A stretch of 64,000 nucleotides of DNA from Photobacterium aphoticum (GTDB taxonomy: Bacteria > Pseudomonadota > Gammaproteobacteria > Enterobacterales > Vibrionaceae). Numbering within the stretch: position 1 is the stretch's first letter; each line of letters opens with the position of its first letter. Location: NCBI RefSeq assembly GCF_001029435.1, contig NZ_LDOV01000029.1, positions 47,008 through 111,007 on the forward strand. The letters are read 5' to 3'. The notes beneath the pieces are model-generated. The model made no database searches. It was not told the origin of the DNA and saw only the letters and a program-made list of their open reading frames with translations. This document shows positions 34,302-45,784 of this stretch, piece by piece. The position numbers were made by a program, and so were the translations under genes.

Positions 34302-35243
34302 TTACACATTAAGAAGTTCAGTGATTCTCTGAGCTCTTTGCTGATATAACTCACTACTTACATATTTTTCTCTGTATGTTTGTTTAGAAACATATGACTG
34401 TTCAAAACTAATTATATCTTCATACATTTCTGCACATAAATTATTCTGCTTTTCTATATGCTGCCAAGTCAATTGATTATGTGACAATTTAACCACTTCA
34501 TTAAATAAATAGAAAACCCAGAAATATGGGGCTGCATGTTTACTCTCAAGAAAGTTTAACAAAGCAATACCTGAATCTTTTTTTGATATCAATTGCTTTT
34601 CTTTAGCTAAAAGTAATGTGGTTTTCAATCCCACAACATCTAAATTATTCGCTCTCTGTTTTGTTAAATAGTCTAATGATATATTGAGGAGTTTTTCTAT
34701 GATCGGGTGACCAGGTTTAGATGCTAAAAACCACGAAACCAAATTTCTGTCATCAGAATGTTTTTCTCTAAAACAGAAAAAACCAGAATAAGAAATATCT
34801 AACCACTGAGAAAGCGGTTTCAAGCAAAATGTTGTTGCATCAACCCATACGCCACCATAACGATTAAGTAGATGCAAACGTAGTAAATCACTTTTACCTG
34901 CAGCTCCTAGATTAACCGTTAATATAGGGAATATAGCATTAAACTCAAAACCTAAGTATTGATATAAGTTATCGTTAGTTAATAAAATAACTTTATAATC
35001 TGGATTTAGCTTGCACCAAGTTTTATAACTTAATTGAACAACCCCTGGTGCATTATCTAAGCCGGAATCCCAAAACATCCAAATGGTTTTATTTTCATCG
35101 ACTGAACCTTTATTCTCTAACCTTAATTCAGCCAACACCTGTTGACCTTGATTAAGAACATCATGCGATAATTTAGGTTTAGAACGATAGCGACACTTCA
35201 ATTGACGTAATTTTTCTTTTATAGAACGATTTAATTGTCTCAT
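34302..35243 (-). CDS. Capsular polysaccharide synthesis-type glycosyltransferase
   Basis: A 313-aa protein of the Caps_synth / GT32-like group. It has TIWMFWDSGLDNAPGVVQL near the N-terminus, LGAAGKSDLLRLHLLNRYGG and the DxD-type site GGVWVDATTFC, typical of polysaccharide sugar transferases. The ATG at 35243 overlaps the stop of the upstream gene by four bases (ATGA), which fixes the start and shows coupling. AT-rich. Donor sugar unknown. Confidence 0.85.
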   Translation of the reverse strand: MRQLNRSIKEKLRQLKCRYRSKPKLSHDVLNQGQQVLAELRLENKGSVDENKTIWMFWDSGLDNAPGVVQLSYKTWCKLNPDYKVILLTNDNLYQYLGFEFNAIFPILTVNLGAAGKSDLLRLHLLNRYGGVWVDATTFCLKPLSQWLDISYSGFFCFREKHSDDRNLVSWFLASKPGHPIIEKLLNISLDYLTKQRANNLDVVGLKTTLLLAKEKQLISKKDSGIALLNFLESKHAAPYFWVFYLFNEVVKLSHNQLTWQHIEKQNNLCAEMYEDIISFEQSYVSKQTYREKYVSSELYQQRAQRITELLNV

Positions 35244-36307
35244 TTTAGAGCCCAAAACTTTAACTTCTTCCGCATTTTAAACTCTCTTATCATATTAACA
35301 GGTTTTCTTTTTAACCCCTTAAGCCCATTCTCAATCATTTCATTTGTCGCCGCTAATACTCGCTCACTCGACTTACCATCACGATAAGGGTGAATTATCT
35401 GACAATATTGTTCAATTTCTTCCATTAATTCATCCGGACGCATCAATGCCTGAGCTAAAGCATCTTCCACGTATTCAGCTTGCTCCACATTAATGATGTG
35501 AGCATTTGGGGATTGATTACGAAATGTCACCACAGGTTTTCGCTGCAATAAAAACATCAATAAAACGGAAGAGGTATCACACAACATCACATCAGCAGCT
35601 TGCAATAAAGGGATCACATTATCCGTTTCAACAAATGTTAAATTCGGACCTTGTAACGCTTTATACTGTTCAACAATGGTCGAATCCATCTTTGGATGAA
35701 ACTGAATCAACCAACGCCATTTCCCAGACTGAGAAAGTCTCTTTATCGTTTCCAGCAAATGGGGGGCACACGTTAAATTACGAGAGAATGTTGAACACAT
35801 TAATACCGTTGGTCGATCATCATGCTCATCAACATATGGATTATTATGTGGATACTGGAAAAGTGGATCCATCATCGGCCAGCCAGTCTGCTGTACCTTA
35901 AAAAAACCATGCTCTAGAGCTAATTGATCAAATCGTAAAGTTGTATCAGGGCCTTGAGTACAATACAAATCAAAACAGCCTCTGATTTCAAAATGATCTT
36001 CTCGCCCTCGACGATTCATTTTACCAGCATTGAAACCATGAAAAACACCGACTTTAATCCCAGGAATGAAACTAGGCACAACATTTCCCGGCACAAACAC
36101 AGCATCCGGCTGCCAAGCTTTCACCTCTTTTACTGATGTCAGCAAACGCTCATTAGGCTGTAAATATTTTGCTGTTGCTTCTTTACCTTCAATGAACCAA
36201 TATACCTCTCCGCCTTGCGCTAAAATCGCTTGTTGCAATGGCCGTAAGATGGCATATGAGTAATTTTGAGCGATGTACATCAGATAGCGCTTAGTCTGCT
36301 GAGTCAC
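35240..36307 (-). CDS. CDP-glycerol glycerophosphotransferase family protein
   Basis: A 355-aa protein of the TagB/TagF-like family that transfers glycerol phosphate or ribitol phosphate from CDP donors. Seen are the start KRYLMYIAQNYSYAILRPLQ, GVFHGFNAGKMNRRG, LIQFHPKMD and the C-terminal signature AADVMLCDTSSVLLMFLLQRKP. A GTG at 36307 with GAGG 8 bases upstream is taken as start; an ATG at 36346 gives an unlike N-terminus and lies next to a TAGAAT that may be the operon's -10, and an ATG at 36280 is also possible. In an LPS locus it suggests a phosphoglycerol-type decoration, though family members with other donors exist. Confidence 0.8.
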   Translation of the reverse strand: MTQQTKRYLMYIAQNYSYAILRPLQQAILAQGGEVYWFIEGKEATAKYLQPNERLLTSVKEVKAWQPDAVFVPGNVVPSFIPGIKVGVFHGFNAGKMNRRGREDHFEIRGCFDLYCTQGPDTTLRFDQLALEHGFFKVQQTGWPMMDPLFQYPHNNPYVDEHDDRPTVLMCSTFSRNLTCAPHLLETIKRLSQSGKWRWLIQFHPKMDSTIVEQYKALQGPNLTFVETDNVIPLLQAADVMLCDTSSVLLMFLLQRKPVVTFRNQSPNAHIINVEQAEYVEDALAQALMRPDELMEEIEQYCQIIHPYRDGKSSERVLAATNEMIENGLKGLKRKPVNMIREFKMRKKLKFWALK

Positions 36308-36442
36308 GGATCTGGCCTCGTTGCCTATAAATACGAAATAATCCATATTCTAACGTATTTGCTTTCAATAAGGCTAAAATTCCATCTTTAGGCTTAGGCA
36401 TTCTATTTTTATTTCACAACGAGGTTGGCTCACAAGAAGACT

Positions 36443-37729
36443 ATGATCACACGCATATTGTACACGGTACTACTTTCACTACTCTCTCCGCTGCTTCTCT
36501 TTGGCCTCTATCGTAAAAAAGTAGGCAAACCACCTTTTGGCCCTCGCTGGAAAGAGCATTTTGGTATCACCCCCCCTTGCACAGGGCAACACCCCATTTG
36601 GATCCATGCCGTCTCCGTCGGGGAAGCCATTGCGGTCATCCCCGTGATCAAAGCACTTAAAGCACAGTCTCCTCATCAGGCCATTGTGGTCACCACGACC
36701 ACCAGCACAGGTGCCGAGCAAATCGCCAAACTGGGTGATTTAGTGGAACACCGCTACATGCCCATTGACTTCGCGTGGTGCGTACGTGGCTTCCTGCAGC
36801 ACATTCAGCCTTCTGCATTACTGATCATGGAAACGGAGCTATGGCCCAATACCTTGGCGACCGTCCATCAACGCGGTATTCCCGTGATTGTCATGAATGC
36901 CCGTCTTTCAGCACGTTCGGCAGCCCGTTATGCACGCTTTCAGCCCTTCTTTAAACTTATCGCCCAACATGTGGATCATCTGTTGTGCTTGCACCAAGAT
37001 GATGCCCACCGTTTTGAGCAATTAGGGATCCCCGCATCTCATCTTACCGTGACCGGGTCGGTGAAGTTTGATCTGCATATCGAACCACAACTACACACAC
37101 AATCTGCCCAACTGCGCCAAGCCCTGGGGGCCGAGCGCCCGATTTGGATCGCCGCCAGCACCCACAAAGGTGAAGATGAGCAAGTCCTGCAGGCGTTTGA
37201 ACGCGTCAAAGCGAAACACCCGACCAGCTTGCTCATCATCGTGCCTCGTCATCCGGAACGCTTTGATCAGGTAGAACAGCTCTGCCAACAATACGGCCAC
37301 TGTGTCCGACGTACCAGCGGAGCACCTGTTGAAGCGTCAACCAGCATTTATCTGGCTGACACCATGGGGGAAATGTTGCTGTTATTAGGTGCGGCTGACA
37401 TCACCTTCATGGGAGGTAGTTTACTCGGGGAGCGCGTGGGCGGGCATAATATGCTTGAGCCTGCGGCTTTGGGCAAACCCACCCTGACCGGTCCCAGCTT
37501 TTATAACTTTACCGACATTACCCAGCAGCTGGCCGATGCCGGAGCGCTAACGGTCTGCCAAGATGCCGATGCACTGGCCGACACGCTAACCGCCCTGCTC
37601 GCCGATCCCGCCCAGCAAAAACAAATGGGACAAGCTGCGTTGCACGTAGTCGCGCACAATCAGGGGGCTGTCGCCAAAACATTAGACGTACTGGCCCAGC
37701 AACTCTCTTCCCCTCATCAGACGGACTGA
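36443..37729 (+). CDS. waaA: Kdo transferase (3-deoxy-D-manno-octulosonic acid transferase)
   Basis: WaaA joins Kdo to lipid IVA, the first step of inner core assembly at the inner membrane. The 428-aa protein (E. coli 425) has an N-terminal anchor, the HAVSVGEA loop, METELWPN, the donor-side segment PRHPERF and the GGSLLGERVGGHNMLEPA motif. The ATG at 36443 is used; an upstream TTG frame lacks homology. Because kdkA lies next to it, this WaaA is predicted to add one Kdo that is then phosphorylated, as in Haemophilus and Vibrio. Its 3' end overlaps kdkA (opposite strand) by 13 bases. Confidence 0.97.
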   Translation: MITRILYTVLLSLLSPLLLFGLYRKKVGKPPFGPRWKEHFGITPPCTGQHPIWIHAVSVGEAIAVIPVIKALKAQSPHQAIVVTTTTSTGAEQIAKLGDLVEHRYMPIDFAWCVRGFLQHIQPSALLIMETELWPNTLATVHQRGIPVIVMNARLSARSAARYARFQPFFKLIAQHVDHLLCLHQDDAHRFEQLGIPASHLTVTGSVKFDLHIEPQLHTQSAQLRQALGAERPIWIAASTHKGEDEQVLQAFERVKAKHPTSLLIIVPRHPERFDQVEQLCQQYGHCVRRTSGAPVEASTSIYLADTMGEMLLLLGAADITFMGGSLLGERVGGHNMLEPAALGKPTLTGPSFYNFTDITQQLADAGALTVCQDADALADTLTALLADPAQQKQMGQAALHVVAHNQGAVAKTLDVLAQQLSSPHQTD

Positions 37730-38478
37730 TAACCATCTAACAACCAAGCCCAGCACTGCGGGTCAAACTGGATCCCCCGCTTGCGCTGCTCTTTCAAAAA
37801 AGAACGCTGCAAGCGGGCTAGGTTTTTGGCTTTCCAGCCGTCACCTTTTCGCTCGCCACATTTATCAAAATCAATCAACCAAACCTGCTCAGCCTGATCC
37901 AACAAAATATTGTGGCTGTTTAAATCCGTGTGGCAAACCTGCAAGTTATGCATCTGGCGAACCATCTCACCAATCGCTCGCCAACAATGTGGCGGCAAAG
38001 GCCCCAGCTCCAGCAGCGCCACCAAATCACGCGCGCCGGGGACTTTTTCAACCAATAGATCGGCCTGGTAGGTCAAGCCTGTACGTATTGCGCGAGCCGC
38101 TACCGGACGCGGGACACGTACGCCCCCTTGCACCAATTTTTCCAGTAACAGCAACTCTGCCGCCCCCCGGGTACGCAGCCAGCCGGTAAACCAATACGCA
38201 TCTTTCACCAGCTTGCCAAACAGCCCACCACGGCGATAGTGCCGCAGTGCCATTTCAAGTTTTTCACCTTGCACGAACCACGTAGTGCCGCGGCCTTGTG
38301 CTGACCCAATCACTTTACCGGCCTGCAACCAAAATTCAGACTCAAAGCAATGGTCAGGTGACTCCGTTAGCAGCGTCGGATCAAACCAGATACGCTGATT
38401 CGCATTTACTCTCTCTTGCACGCATAATCTCCAAGCAGGGGTGACGGAGTATTTTACAATCATGGACGTGAACTGCAT
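37717..38478 (-). CDS. kdkA: 3-deoxy-D-manno-octulosonic acid kinase
   Basis: KdkA phosphorylates the single Kdo residue at O-4 in bacteria whose WaaA is monofunctional. The 253-aa protein has a kinase-like fold: FGKLVKDAYWF, the catalytic loop CHTDLNSHNILLD and the metal-binding LIDFDKCGER. The ATG at 38478 has GGGGA five bases upstream and is preferred to the in-frame ATG at 38496. It overlaps waaA tail to tail and is divergent from the heptosyltransferase gene with only 33 bases between starts. Confidence 0.94.
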   Translation of the reverse strand: MQFTSMIVKYSVTPAWRLCVQERVNANQRIWFDPTLLTESPDHCFESEFWLQAGKVIGSAQGRGTTWFVQGEKLEMALRHYRRGGLFGKLVKDAYWFTGWLRTRGAAELLLLEKLVQGGVRVPRPVAARAIRTGLTYQADLLVEKVPGARDLVALLELGPLPPHCWRAIGEMVRQMHNLQVCHTDLNSHNILLDQAEQVWLIDFDKCGERKGDGWKAKNLARLQRSFLKEQRKRGIQFDPQCWAWLLDGYQSV

Positions 38479-38511
38479 AATTTCCCCATCAATCATTTAC
38501 AGGTATCTGCT

Positions 38512-40061
<1,550 letters not shown>

Positions 40062-40085
40062 CCCCTTCGCCAAGACCGTCAGATA

Positions 40086-40116
40086 CAAAAAAGGAGGCAT
40101 CAGCCTCCTTTGATTT
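40086..40116. terminator. Bidirectional terminator between coaD and the epimerase gene
   Basis: AAAGGAGGC/GCCTCCTTT stem with loop ATCA, an A-run on the left and a T-rich stretch on the right. Confidence 0.82.
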
Positions 40117-40143
40117 TACTTCTCTTGTTTTACAAACCCAGCA

Positions 40144-41151
40144 TCAACGCTGGTAGTACGCGCGGTACCAATCGACGAACGCTTGTACGCCTTCTTTCAC
40201 TTTAACGGCTGGCTGGTAGTCGGTGGCTGCAAACAAATCTTGAGTGTCGGCATAGGTGGCATACACGTCACCCGGCTGCATTGGCATGAAGTTTTTCTTC
40301 GCTTCCATCCCCAACGCCTCTTCCAATGCTTCAATGAAATCCATCAGTTTCACCGGGCTGCCGTGGCCAATGTTGTACACACGGTACGGCGCAGAGCTGG
40401 TGGCTGGCGAGCCGCTTTCCACCGTCCAATCGCTGTTTTTCTCTGGGATCACCGCCTGAATGCGGATAATGCCTTCTACGATATCATCGATGTAAGTGAA
40501 GTCACGGCGCATATCGCCGTTGTTGTACACATCAATGGTTTTACCTTCCATGATGGCGTTGGTGAACTTGAACAATGCCATATCCGGACGTCCCCACGGG
40601 CCGTACACGGTAAAGAAACGCAGACCAGTAGTTGGTACACCGTACAGATGAGAATACGTGTGTGCCATCAACTCGTTAGACTTTTTGGTCGCCGCGTACA
40701 GTGAGATCGGGTGATCGACGCTATCAGCCGTATCAAACGGCATCTTCTGGTTCAGGCCATACACTGAGCTTGAAGAGGCATACACCAAGTGCTCAACCTT
40801 ATTATGGCGACAGCCTTCCAGAATCGTCAGGTGACCCACCAGGTTACTATCGGCATACGCCATTGGATTATCAATGGAATAACGCACACCCGCTTGTGCC
40901 GCAAGATGGATCACTCGGGTGAACTGTTGCTCAGCAAACAGGTTGGCAATGCCATCACGATCGGCCAAATCCAGTTCAATGAACGTAAATTGTGGATGAG
41001 CAATACGCGCCAGACGCGCCTGCTTCAATGACACCTCGTAGTAATCGTTAAGGTTATCAATCCCGACCACTTCGTGCCCCATCGCACACAAACGTTCCAC
41101 AACTGCACTGCCAATGAACCCCGCAGCGCCGGTAACCAGATATTTCATCAT
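40144..41151 (-). CDS. NAD-dependent epimerase, UDP-glucuronate 4-epimerase-like
   Basis: A 335-aa extended SDR protein with the NAD loop VTGAAGFIGS, HLAAQAGVRYSI, the catalytic YASSSSVYG and YAATKKSNE, and FFTVYGPWGRPDMALFKFT. This pattern is typical of UDP-glucuronate 4-epimerases, which supply UDP-galacturonate. With the LPS genes next door it may provide an acidic core or O-antigen sugar. The first of two adjacent ATG codons (41151) is chosen from an AGGT eight bases upstream. Confidence 0.88.
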   Translation of the reverse strand: MMKYLVTGAAGFIGSAVVERLCAMGHEVVGIDNLNDYYEVSLKQARLARIAHPQFTFIELDLADRDGIANLFAEQQFTRVIHLAAQAGVRYSIDNPMAYADSNLVGHLTILEGCRHNKVEHLVYASSSSVYGLNQKMPFDTADSVDHPISLYAATKKSNELMAHTYSHLYGVPTTGLRFFTVYGPWGRPDMALFKFTNAIMEGKTIDVYNNGDMRRDFTYIDDIVEGIIRIQAVIPEKNSDWTVESGSPATSSAPYRVYNIGHGSPVKLMDFIEALEEALGMEAKKNFMPMQPGDVYATYADTQDLFAATDYQPAVKVKEGVQAFVDWYRAYYQR

Positions 41152-41347
41152 CGGCGTCGACCTTCTAATAATGCTCCATGAGCACAAAAAACTACTATCA
41201 ATGACAAGATCATAGCACCGCCCCAGACAGGTGGGTATGCTTGTGAAGGAAAAACGGCATCAATATTATTGAGCTACGGGTTAAGCGGCGCTGAATCTGC
41301 CCCGCTTTTTTCTAAGCCATTACGGCGAGACGGATAACAACCACTCG

Positions 41348-42157
41348 TTACTTCTGACACGCACTGCAATAGACACTGGCACGCTGACCGATTTTGGCCT
41401 CACTCAACGGCTTATCACAACGCGGGCAGGGTTGCCCTGCCTTGCCGTACACTTGCAGCTCCTGGGCAAAATAGCCCGGCTTACCGTCAGCATTTTTAAA
41501 ATCTTTCAGTGTGGTGCCGCCTTGCTCAATGGCAAACGCCAAAACCGCTTTAATTTCATCGACCAATAACGCCAAGCGTTGCGGTGCGATCTTGCCCGCT
41601 TCACGCTTCGGATGGATACCGGCGGCAAACAGCGACTCATTGGCGTAGATGTTCCCCACGCCCACCACCACATGGTTATCCATAATAAAGGTTTTGATCG
41701 CGGTGCGTTTTCCTTGCGCTTTTTCCTGCAAGTAAGCGGCATTAAACGCGTCACTGAACGGCTCAGGCCCCAGTTTACTCAATACGCTGTGCTCGCTGTC
41801 TTTGGGCTGCCACAACCACGCGCCAAAGCGACGAGGATCGTTATAACGCAGCACTTCGCCACTGGCTAAGCACAGATCCACATGATCATGTTTCTCCGGC
41901 GGGATCCCGGCCGGTAATACGCGCAGACTGCCTGACATCCCCAAATGGACAATCGCGGTGCCGATATCCGTTTCCAGCAATAAATACTTAGCACGGCGAT
42001 GCACCGCACGGATCACTTGCCCTTCGATCTGATACAGATCCTCTGGGATCGGCCAGCGCAATTTGGGATTTCGCACCACTAGCTGGGTAACACGTTGATC
42101 CGTGACATGCGGGGCGATCCCCATACGGCTGACTTCAACTTCTGGTAATTCAGGCAT
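41348..42157 (-). CDS. mutM: Formamidopyrimidine-DNA glycosylase
   Basis: MutM (Fpg) removes 8-oxoguanine and other oxidised purines and cuts the abasic site. The 269-aa length equals E. coli. Pro2 and Glu3 (MPELPEVE) are the catalytic residues after Met removal, which fixes the start at 42157. Further landmarks are [10 protein letters not shown], the DNA-binding [13 protein letters not shown] and a C-terminal zinc finger with four cysteines (CPRC and CSAC). It begins 4 bases after the upstream membrane protein gene ends. Confidence 0.97.
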   Translation of the reverse strand: MPELPEVEVSRMGIAPHVTDQRVTQLVVRNPKLRWPIPEDLYQIEGQVIRAVHRRAKYLLLETDIGTAIVHLGMSGSLRVLPAGIPPEKHDHVDLCLASGEVLRYNDPRRFGAWLWQPKDSEHSVLSKLGPEPFSDAFNAAYLQEKAQGKRTAIKTFIMDNHVVVGVGNIYANESLFAAGIHPKREAGKIAPQRLALLVDEIKAVLAFAIEQGGTTLKDFKNADGKPGYFAQELQVYGKAGQPCPRCDKPLSEAKIGQRASVYCSACQK

Positions 42158-42161
42158 AACG

Positions 42162-42674
42162 TTACTCACTGCTTGTCGATGAGGAAGAACTCGGCGGGAA
42201 TAAATACGCTTCCGCGACCGACACCGCTAACCACTCGCCCTGATCGTTTTGCAACAACCAAAACTGCGGCAGCTGATACACCGTGACGATCACAGGATCT
42301 GCGTGCTCGCTAAGGGTAAAGCGCACCTGTCGCGGTGAGGTTAACTGCGGCTGCAACTTGGCCATGATGGCCTCGCTGACTGGCGTTCCTTCCAGCTTCA
42401 CCCAGTGGGACAGCAACGTATGGGCCGGTAACGTCACTAATGGCGTTGCCTGCCAACCCAGCTCGGTGTGCGTTAATGTCGTCTGGGGAAATACTACCTG
42501 CTCAACCGATACGTTGGCCGGCAGTAAACGGGTCAATGTGGATGACGCAGAGGCCGGTGCCGTATCGGTCGACATCGCTCGGCTTTTTACCCACTCGGGC
42601 AGTTGGATCATGGCGATAAAGGCTATCACCGCAAAAATAATGACGTTGTTCCAGCCCCGACGAGACAGTCTCAT
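42162..42674 (-). CDS. Uncharacterised single-pass membrane protein upstream of mutM
   Basis: A 170-aa protein with an N-terminal membrane helix (about 11-27, [17 protein letters not shown]), a linker, and a small periplasmic domain ending in a Ser-rich tail. AAGGA is well placed before the ATG. I do not recognise a named domain. It is tightly linked to mutM (4-base gap) and probably cotranscribed. The AP-rich linker and hydrophilic body suggest an envelope-exposed role unrelated to DNA repair. Confidence 0.75.
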   Translation of the reverse strand: MRLSRRGWNNVIIFAVIAFIAMIQLPEWVKSRAMSTDTAPASASSTLTRLLPANVSVEQVVFPQTTLTHTELGWQATPLVTLPAHTLLSHWVKLEGTPVSEAIMAKLQPQLTSPRQVRFTLSEHADPVIVTVYQLPQFWLLQNDQGEWLAVSVAEAYLFPPSSSSSTSSE

Positions 42675-42767
42675 GGTGACATCCTTCCTGTGATCAGAGC
42701 GGAAATCATAGCATGGTTCAAACAGGAGGCAGTAAAAGGAAGCGAGGAGGAAGCGGAATTTCAGGTA

Positions 42768-42797
42768 TAAAAAAACCCAGAATAAACTGGGTTTTTA
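42768..42797 (-). terminator. Terminator of rpmBG
   Basis: AAAAACCCAG/CTGGGTTTTT stem with loop AATAAA, continuing into T residues on the minus strand, 21 bases after rpmG. Confidence 0.88.
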
Positions 42798-42817
42798 TCA
42801 AAAAAGCGGTCAACCAA

Positions 42818-42985
42818 TTACTTGATTTTAGCTTCTTTGTACATAACGTGCTGGCGAACTACTGGATCAAATTTCTTGATCTCAAATTTGCCTGGCATGT
42901 TACGCTTGTTTTTGTCGGTAGTGTAGAAGTGGCCTGTACCAGCAGATGATACTAGACGGATCTTCTCACGAATGCCTTTAGCCAT
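42818..42985 (-). CDS. rpmG: 50S ribosomal protein L33
   Basis: A 55-aa protein beginning [20 protein letters not shown] and ending VMYKEAKIK, the size and sequence type of E. coli L33. The zinc-ribbon cysteines of the C+ form are absent, so this is the cysteine-free paralogue. GAGGA stands just before the ATG. It lies 13 bases after rpmB in the standard rpmBG operon. Confidence 0.96.
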   Translation of the reverse strand: MAKGIREKIRLVSSAGTGHFYTTDKNKRNMPGKFEIKKFDPVVRQHVMYKEAKIK

Positions 42986-42998
42986 TGTTCAAATCCTC

Positions 42999-43235
42999 TT
43001 AAACGTTCTCGCCGCGAGCACGCATATCAGAAAGAACGGCATCGATGCCTTTCTTATCAATGATACGCATACCTTTCGCAGAAAGGCGTAGTTTAACGAA
43101 GCGTTTTTCGCTTTCTACCCAGAAACGATGAGTTTGCAGGTTCGGCAGAAAACGACGCTTGGTGGCATTACGTGCGTGTGAACGGTTGTTACCCGTTACA
43201 GGACGCTTACCAGTTACTTGGCATACTCGGGACAT
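42999..43235 (-). CDS. rpmB: 50S ribosomal protein L28
   Basis: A 78-aa protein, the E. coli length, starting [20 protein letters not shown] with [15 protein letters not shown], the L28 signature. An in-frame codon 15 bases upstream is less likely because homology starts at MSRV. First gene of rpmBG, served by a strong promoter 100 bases upstream. Confidence 0.97.
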   Translation of the reverse strand: MSRVCQVTGKRPVTGNNRSHARNATKRRFLPNLQTHRFWVESEKRFVKLRLSAKGMRIIDKKGIDAVLSDMRARGENV

Positions 43236-43333
43236 TACTGTCTTCTCCAAATCGTTTCAGCTCGATATCTACCATGGTATATGCAATGCGAAAGAACTTT
43301 TTCACATCTAACCACAGCTATCAAAGGTCGCGC

Positions 43334-43362
43334 ATTATACTAAGTCAAAACCAGTTGCTCAA
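43334..43362 (-). promoter_or_regulatory. Promoter of rpmBG
   Basis: On the minus strand TTGAGC (4 of 6), a 17-base spacer and a perfect TATAAT. It is 99 bases before rpmB and the best sigma70 promoter match in the window. Confidence 0.75.
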
Positions 43363-43408
43363 GTCCCGAGCAGTCCTTTCTCAACTTTTTGGGCAAAATT
43401 TGGCTATT

Positions 43409-44083
43409 TTATAGCCATCCTCGCTCGGCGAAGGAAGTGATCTCCCCATCACCGACAACAAAGTGATCTAGAACTCGAATATCGACCAACGCCAGTGCAT
43501 CACGGATACGTTGGGTAATTCGACGATCTGCTTGACTCGGCTCTGCCACGCCTGACGGGTGATTATGCGATAAAATGAGCGCGGCTGCATTAAGTTCCAG
43601 TGATCTTTTTACAACTTCCCTCGGATAAACGCTCGCGGCATCGATTGTGCCCTCAAATAATACCTCTCCGGTCAGCACACGATGTTGGTTATCCAAAAAT
43701 AACACGTAAAACGCTTCCCGATGACGATCACGCAGTACCTGCGACAGGTATCGCCGCGTGTGCTCCGGACTGGTTAAGGCATCCCCTTTTTTCAGGGTTT
43801 CTTCCAGATAACGGTGGCTCATCTCCAATACCGCCTGTAATTGAGCAAACTTGGCCGGCCCTAAGCCTTTCACTTCACAAAAGGCGGCCTGATCAGCAGC
43901 GAGTAACGCCCGCAACGAACCAAACTGACGCAATAAGTCCGTCGCCAGCTCGATCGCGTTCATGCCCGCGATGCCTGTGCGCAAGAAAATCGCCAGTAAT
44001 TCCGCATCAGAAAGCGCCGTGGCCCCCCGCATTAATAGTTTCTCCCGAGGCCGGGACGCTTCCGGTAACTGTTTGAGTGACAT
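43409..44083 (-). CDS. radC: RadC family JAB domain protein
   Basis: A 224-aa protein with an N-terminal helix-hairpin-helix region ([14 protein letters not shown]) and a C-terminal JAMM/MPN+ metalloprotease-like domain with the HNHPSG...D zinc motif intact ([16 protein letters not shown]). Historically tied to recombination repair, but the original radC mutant mapped elsewhere and the role is uncertain. AGGAGGG precedes the ATG. The gene is divergent from coaBC. Confidence 0.93.
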   Translation of the reverse strand: MSLKQLPEASRPREKLLMRGATALSDAELLAIFLRTGIAGMNAIELATDLLRQFGSLRALLAADQAAFCEVKGLGPAKFAQLQAVLEMSHRYLEETLKKGDALTSPEHTRRYLSQVLRDRHREAFYVLFLDNQHRVLTGEVLFEGTIDAASVYPREVVKRSLELNAAALILSHNHPSGVAEPSQADRRITQRIRDALALVDIRVLDHFVVGDGEITSFAERGWL

Positions 44084-44364
44084 GATCCCTCCTTGTTAGG
44101 GCCAGCTAATCCCTGACAGGTATACCGCACAAGCCTTCCTTACCCAGAACCTTGCCAGCACGAAAAAATCCACCGGCTATCGCGCAAGCCCCCTCAGGAA
44201 ACTGCTGCTGACGTCACAGAACCCCACCCGCTGAATACCCGCTGGCCTCACATTCGCCGGCTTGATCGGGAACAAGGAAGCGTGCTTTCTTTTTGGTGAG
44301 CCTGCTTTTTTGATGATAAGGTGTGCCGCATTCAAATTCCGGATATCGATAGCAGGCAAGAAAG

Positions 44365-45576
44365 ATGCAGACTCTGGCAGGGAAAAAAATACTTCTTGGG
44401 ATCAGCGGTGGGATCGCCGCCTATAAATGTGCAGAACTGACACGCCGACTGATTGAGCGTGGTGCGCAGGTACAGGTCGTGATGACCAAAGCCGCCAAAG
44501 AATTCATTACCCCACTGACCATGCAGGCCGTGTCTGGCCGCCCCGTGTCTGACAGTTTGTTGGATCCGGCGGCAGAAGCGTCGATGGGCCATATTGAACT
44601 GGCCAAGTGGGCCGACTTGGTGCTGCTGGCACCGGCTACCGCCGATTTGATCGCCCGCATGGCGGCCGGCATGGGCAATGATTTGCTGACCACCCTGTGC
44701 CTGGCGACCGACGCGCCTATCGCGGTGGCACCGGCCATGAACCAGCAGATGTACCGCAATATCGCCACTCAGGAAAACATTGCTACCTTATCCCGCCGTG
44801 GTTGCCACATTTGGGGACCGGCCAGTGGTGAACAAGCCTGTGGCGATGTCGGCCCGGGCCGCATGCTTGAGCCAATGCAGTTAGTCCATCAGGTGGAAGC
44901 CTTCTTCCAACCGGCGGATTTAGCCGATGTCACCATTACCGTCACCGCAGGCCCTACCCGTGAAGCCATTGATCCGGTGCGCTACCTGACTAATCACAGC
45001 TCCGGTAAAATGGGCTACGCCATTGCCGAAGCCGCAGCCAAACGTGGTGCGAAAGTGATCCTGATCAGCGGTCCGACCAACCTGCCGACACCTGCCGGTG
45101 TTAAGCGCATTGATATCGACAGCGCTGAAGAGATGTATCAGGCCGCGCATACCCATGCGCCACACAGTGACATCTTTATCGGCTGCGCCGCCGTGGCAGA
45201 CTTCCGCCCAGCTCACGTCGCGACGCAAAAAATGAAAAAGCAAAGCGGTCAGGATGAGATGGTGATTTCGCTGGTGAAAAACCCCGATATCATCGCCAGC
45301 ATTGCCCAACTGACTGAACAACGCCCGTTCACCGTCGGGTTTGCCGCAGAGACCCAAGATGTCGCGCAGTACGCACAGGATAAGCTGCAGCGTAAAAATC
45401 TGGATCTGATCTGCGCCAATGACGTGTCGCAACAAGGCCTGGGCTTTAACAGTGACAACAATGCCCTGCACCTGTACTGGGCACAGGGCGATAAAGCCCT
45501 GCCACAGGCCAGCAAAGCCACACTGGGCCAACAGTTGATGGATGAGATCATCACCCGCTTTCGCGCCCAGTCTTAA
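44365..45576 (+). CDS. coaBC: Bifunctional phosphopantothenoylcysteine decarboxylase/synthetase
   Basis: CoaBC couples 4'-phosphopantothenate to cysteine (CoaB, CTP) and decarboxylates the product (CoaC, FMN). The 403-aa protein (E. coli 406) has the CoaC flavin fold with His76 ([10 protein letters not shown]), PAMNQQMY at 123-130 and Cys159 in [13 protein letters not shown]. The CoaB half starts near residue 190 with [20 protein letters not shown] and later AAVADFRP. Together with coaD the window covers two CoA steps. A 208-base gap precedes slmA. Confidence 0.97.
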   Translation: MQTLAGKKILLGISGGIAAYKCAELTRRLIERGAQVQVVMTKAAKEFITPLTMQAVSGRPVSDSLLDPAAEASMGHIELAKWADLVLLAPATADLIARMAAGMGNDLLTTLCLATDAPIAVAPAMNQQMYRNIATQENIATLSRRGCHIWGPASGEQACGDVGPGRMLEPMQLVHQVEAFFQPADLADVTITVTAGPTREAIDPVRYLTNHSSGKMGYAIAEAAAKRGAKVILISGPTNLPTPAGVKRIDIDSAEEMYQAAHTHAPHSDIFIGCAAVADFRPAHVATQKMKKQSGQDEMVISLVKNPDIIASIAQLTEQRPFTVGFAAETQDVAQYAQDKLQRKNLDLICANDVSQQGLGFNSDNNALHLYWAQGDKALPQASKATLGQQLMDEIITRFRAQS

Positions 45577-45638
45577 CCGTTCAGACGCGATAACGGGCAG
45601 CCATTGTTGAGCTTGCCCACTTTCGTCGTGCAAAGATG

Positions 45639-45667
45639 CTGCCCATCCCTTCAGGTTGGGCAGTTTT
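45639..45667 (+). terminator. Weak terminator candidate after coaBC
   Basis: CTGCCCA/TGGGCAG stem with an 11-base loop followed by four T residues, 62 bases after the coaBC stop. Confidence 0.4.
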
Positions 45668-45784
45668 GGTCGATAAAGCACTCAGTATCGAGCCGCAGTG
45701 CTTTTCACCTTCTGGCTCCACCGCTAAGATAAGCGGGTTTCACACTGTCGCAGACAGTTTTATTTTGAAAAGGAACGGTTATTC

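Noticed and set aside
41285..41320. Terminator of mutM
   Set aside because: The AGCGG/CCGCT stem with a T-run at this place points along the + strand, the wrong direction for mutM, and has a long loop.
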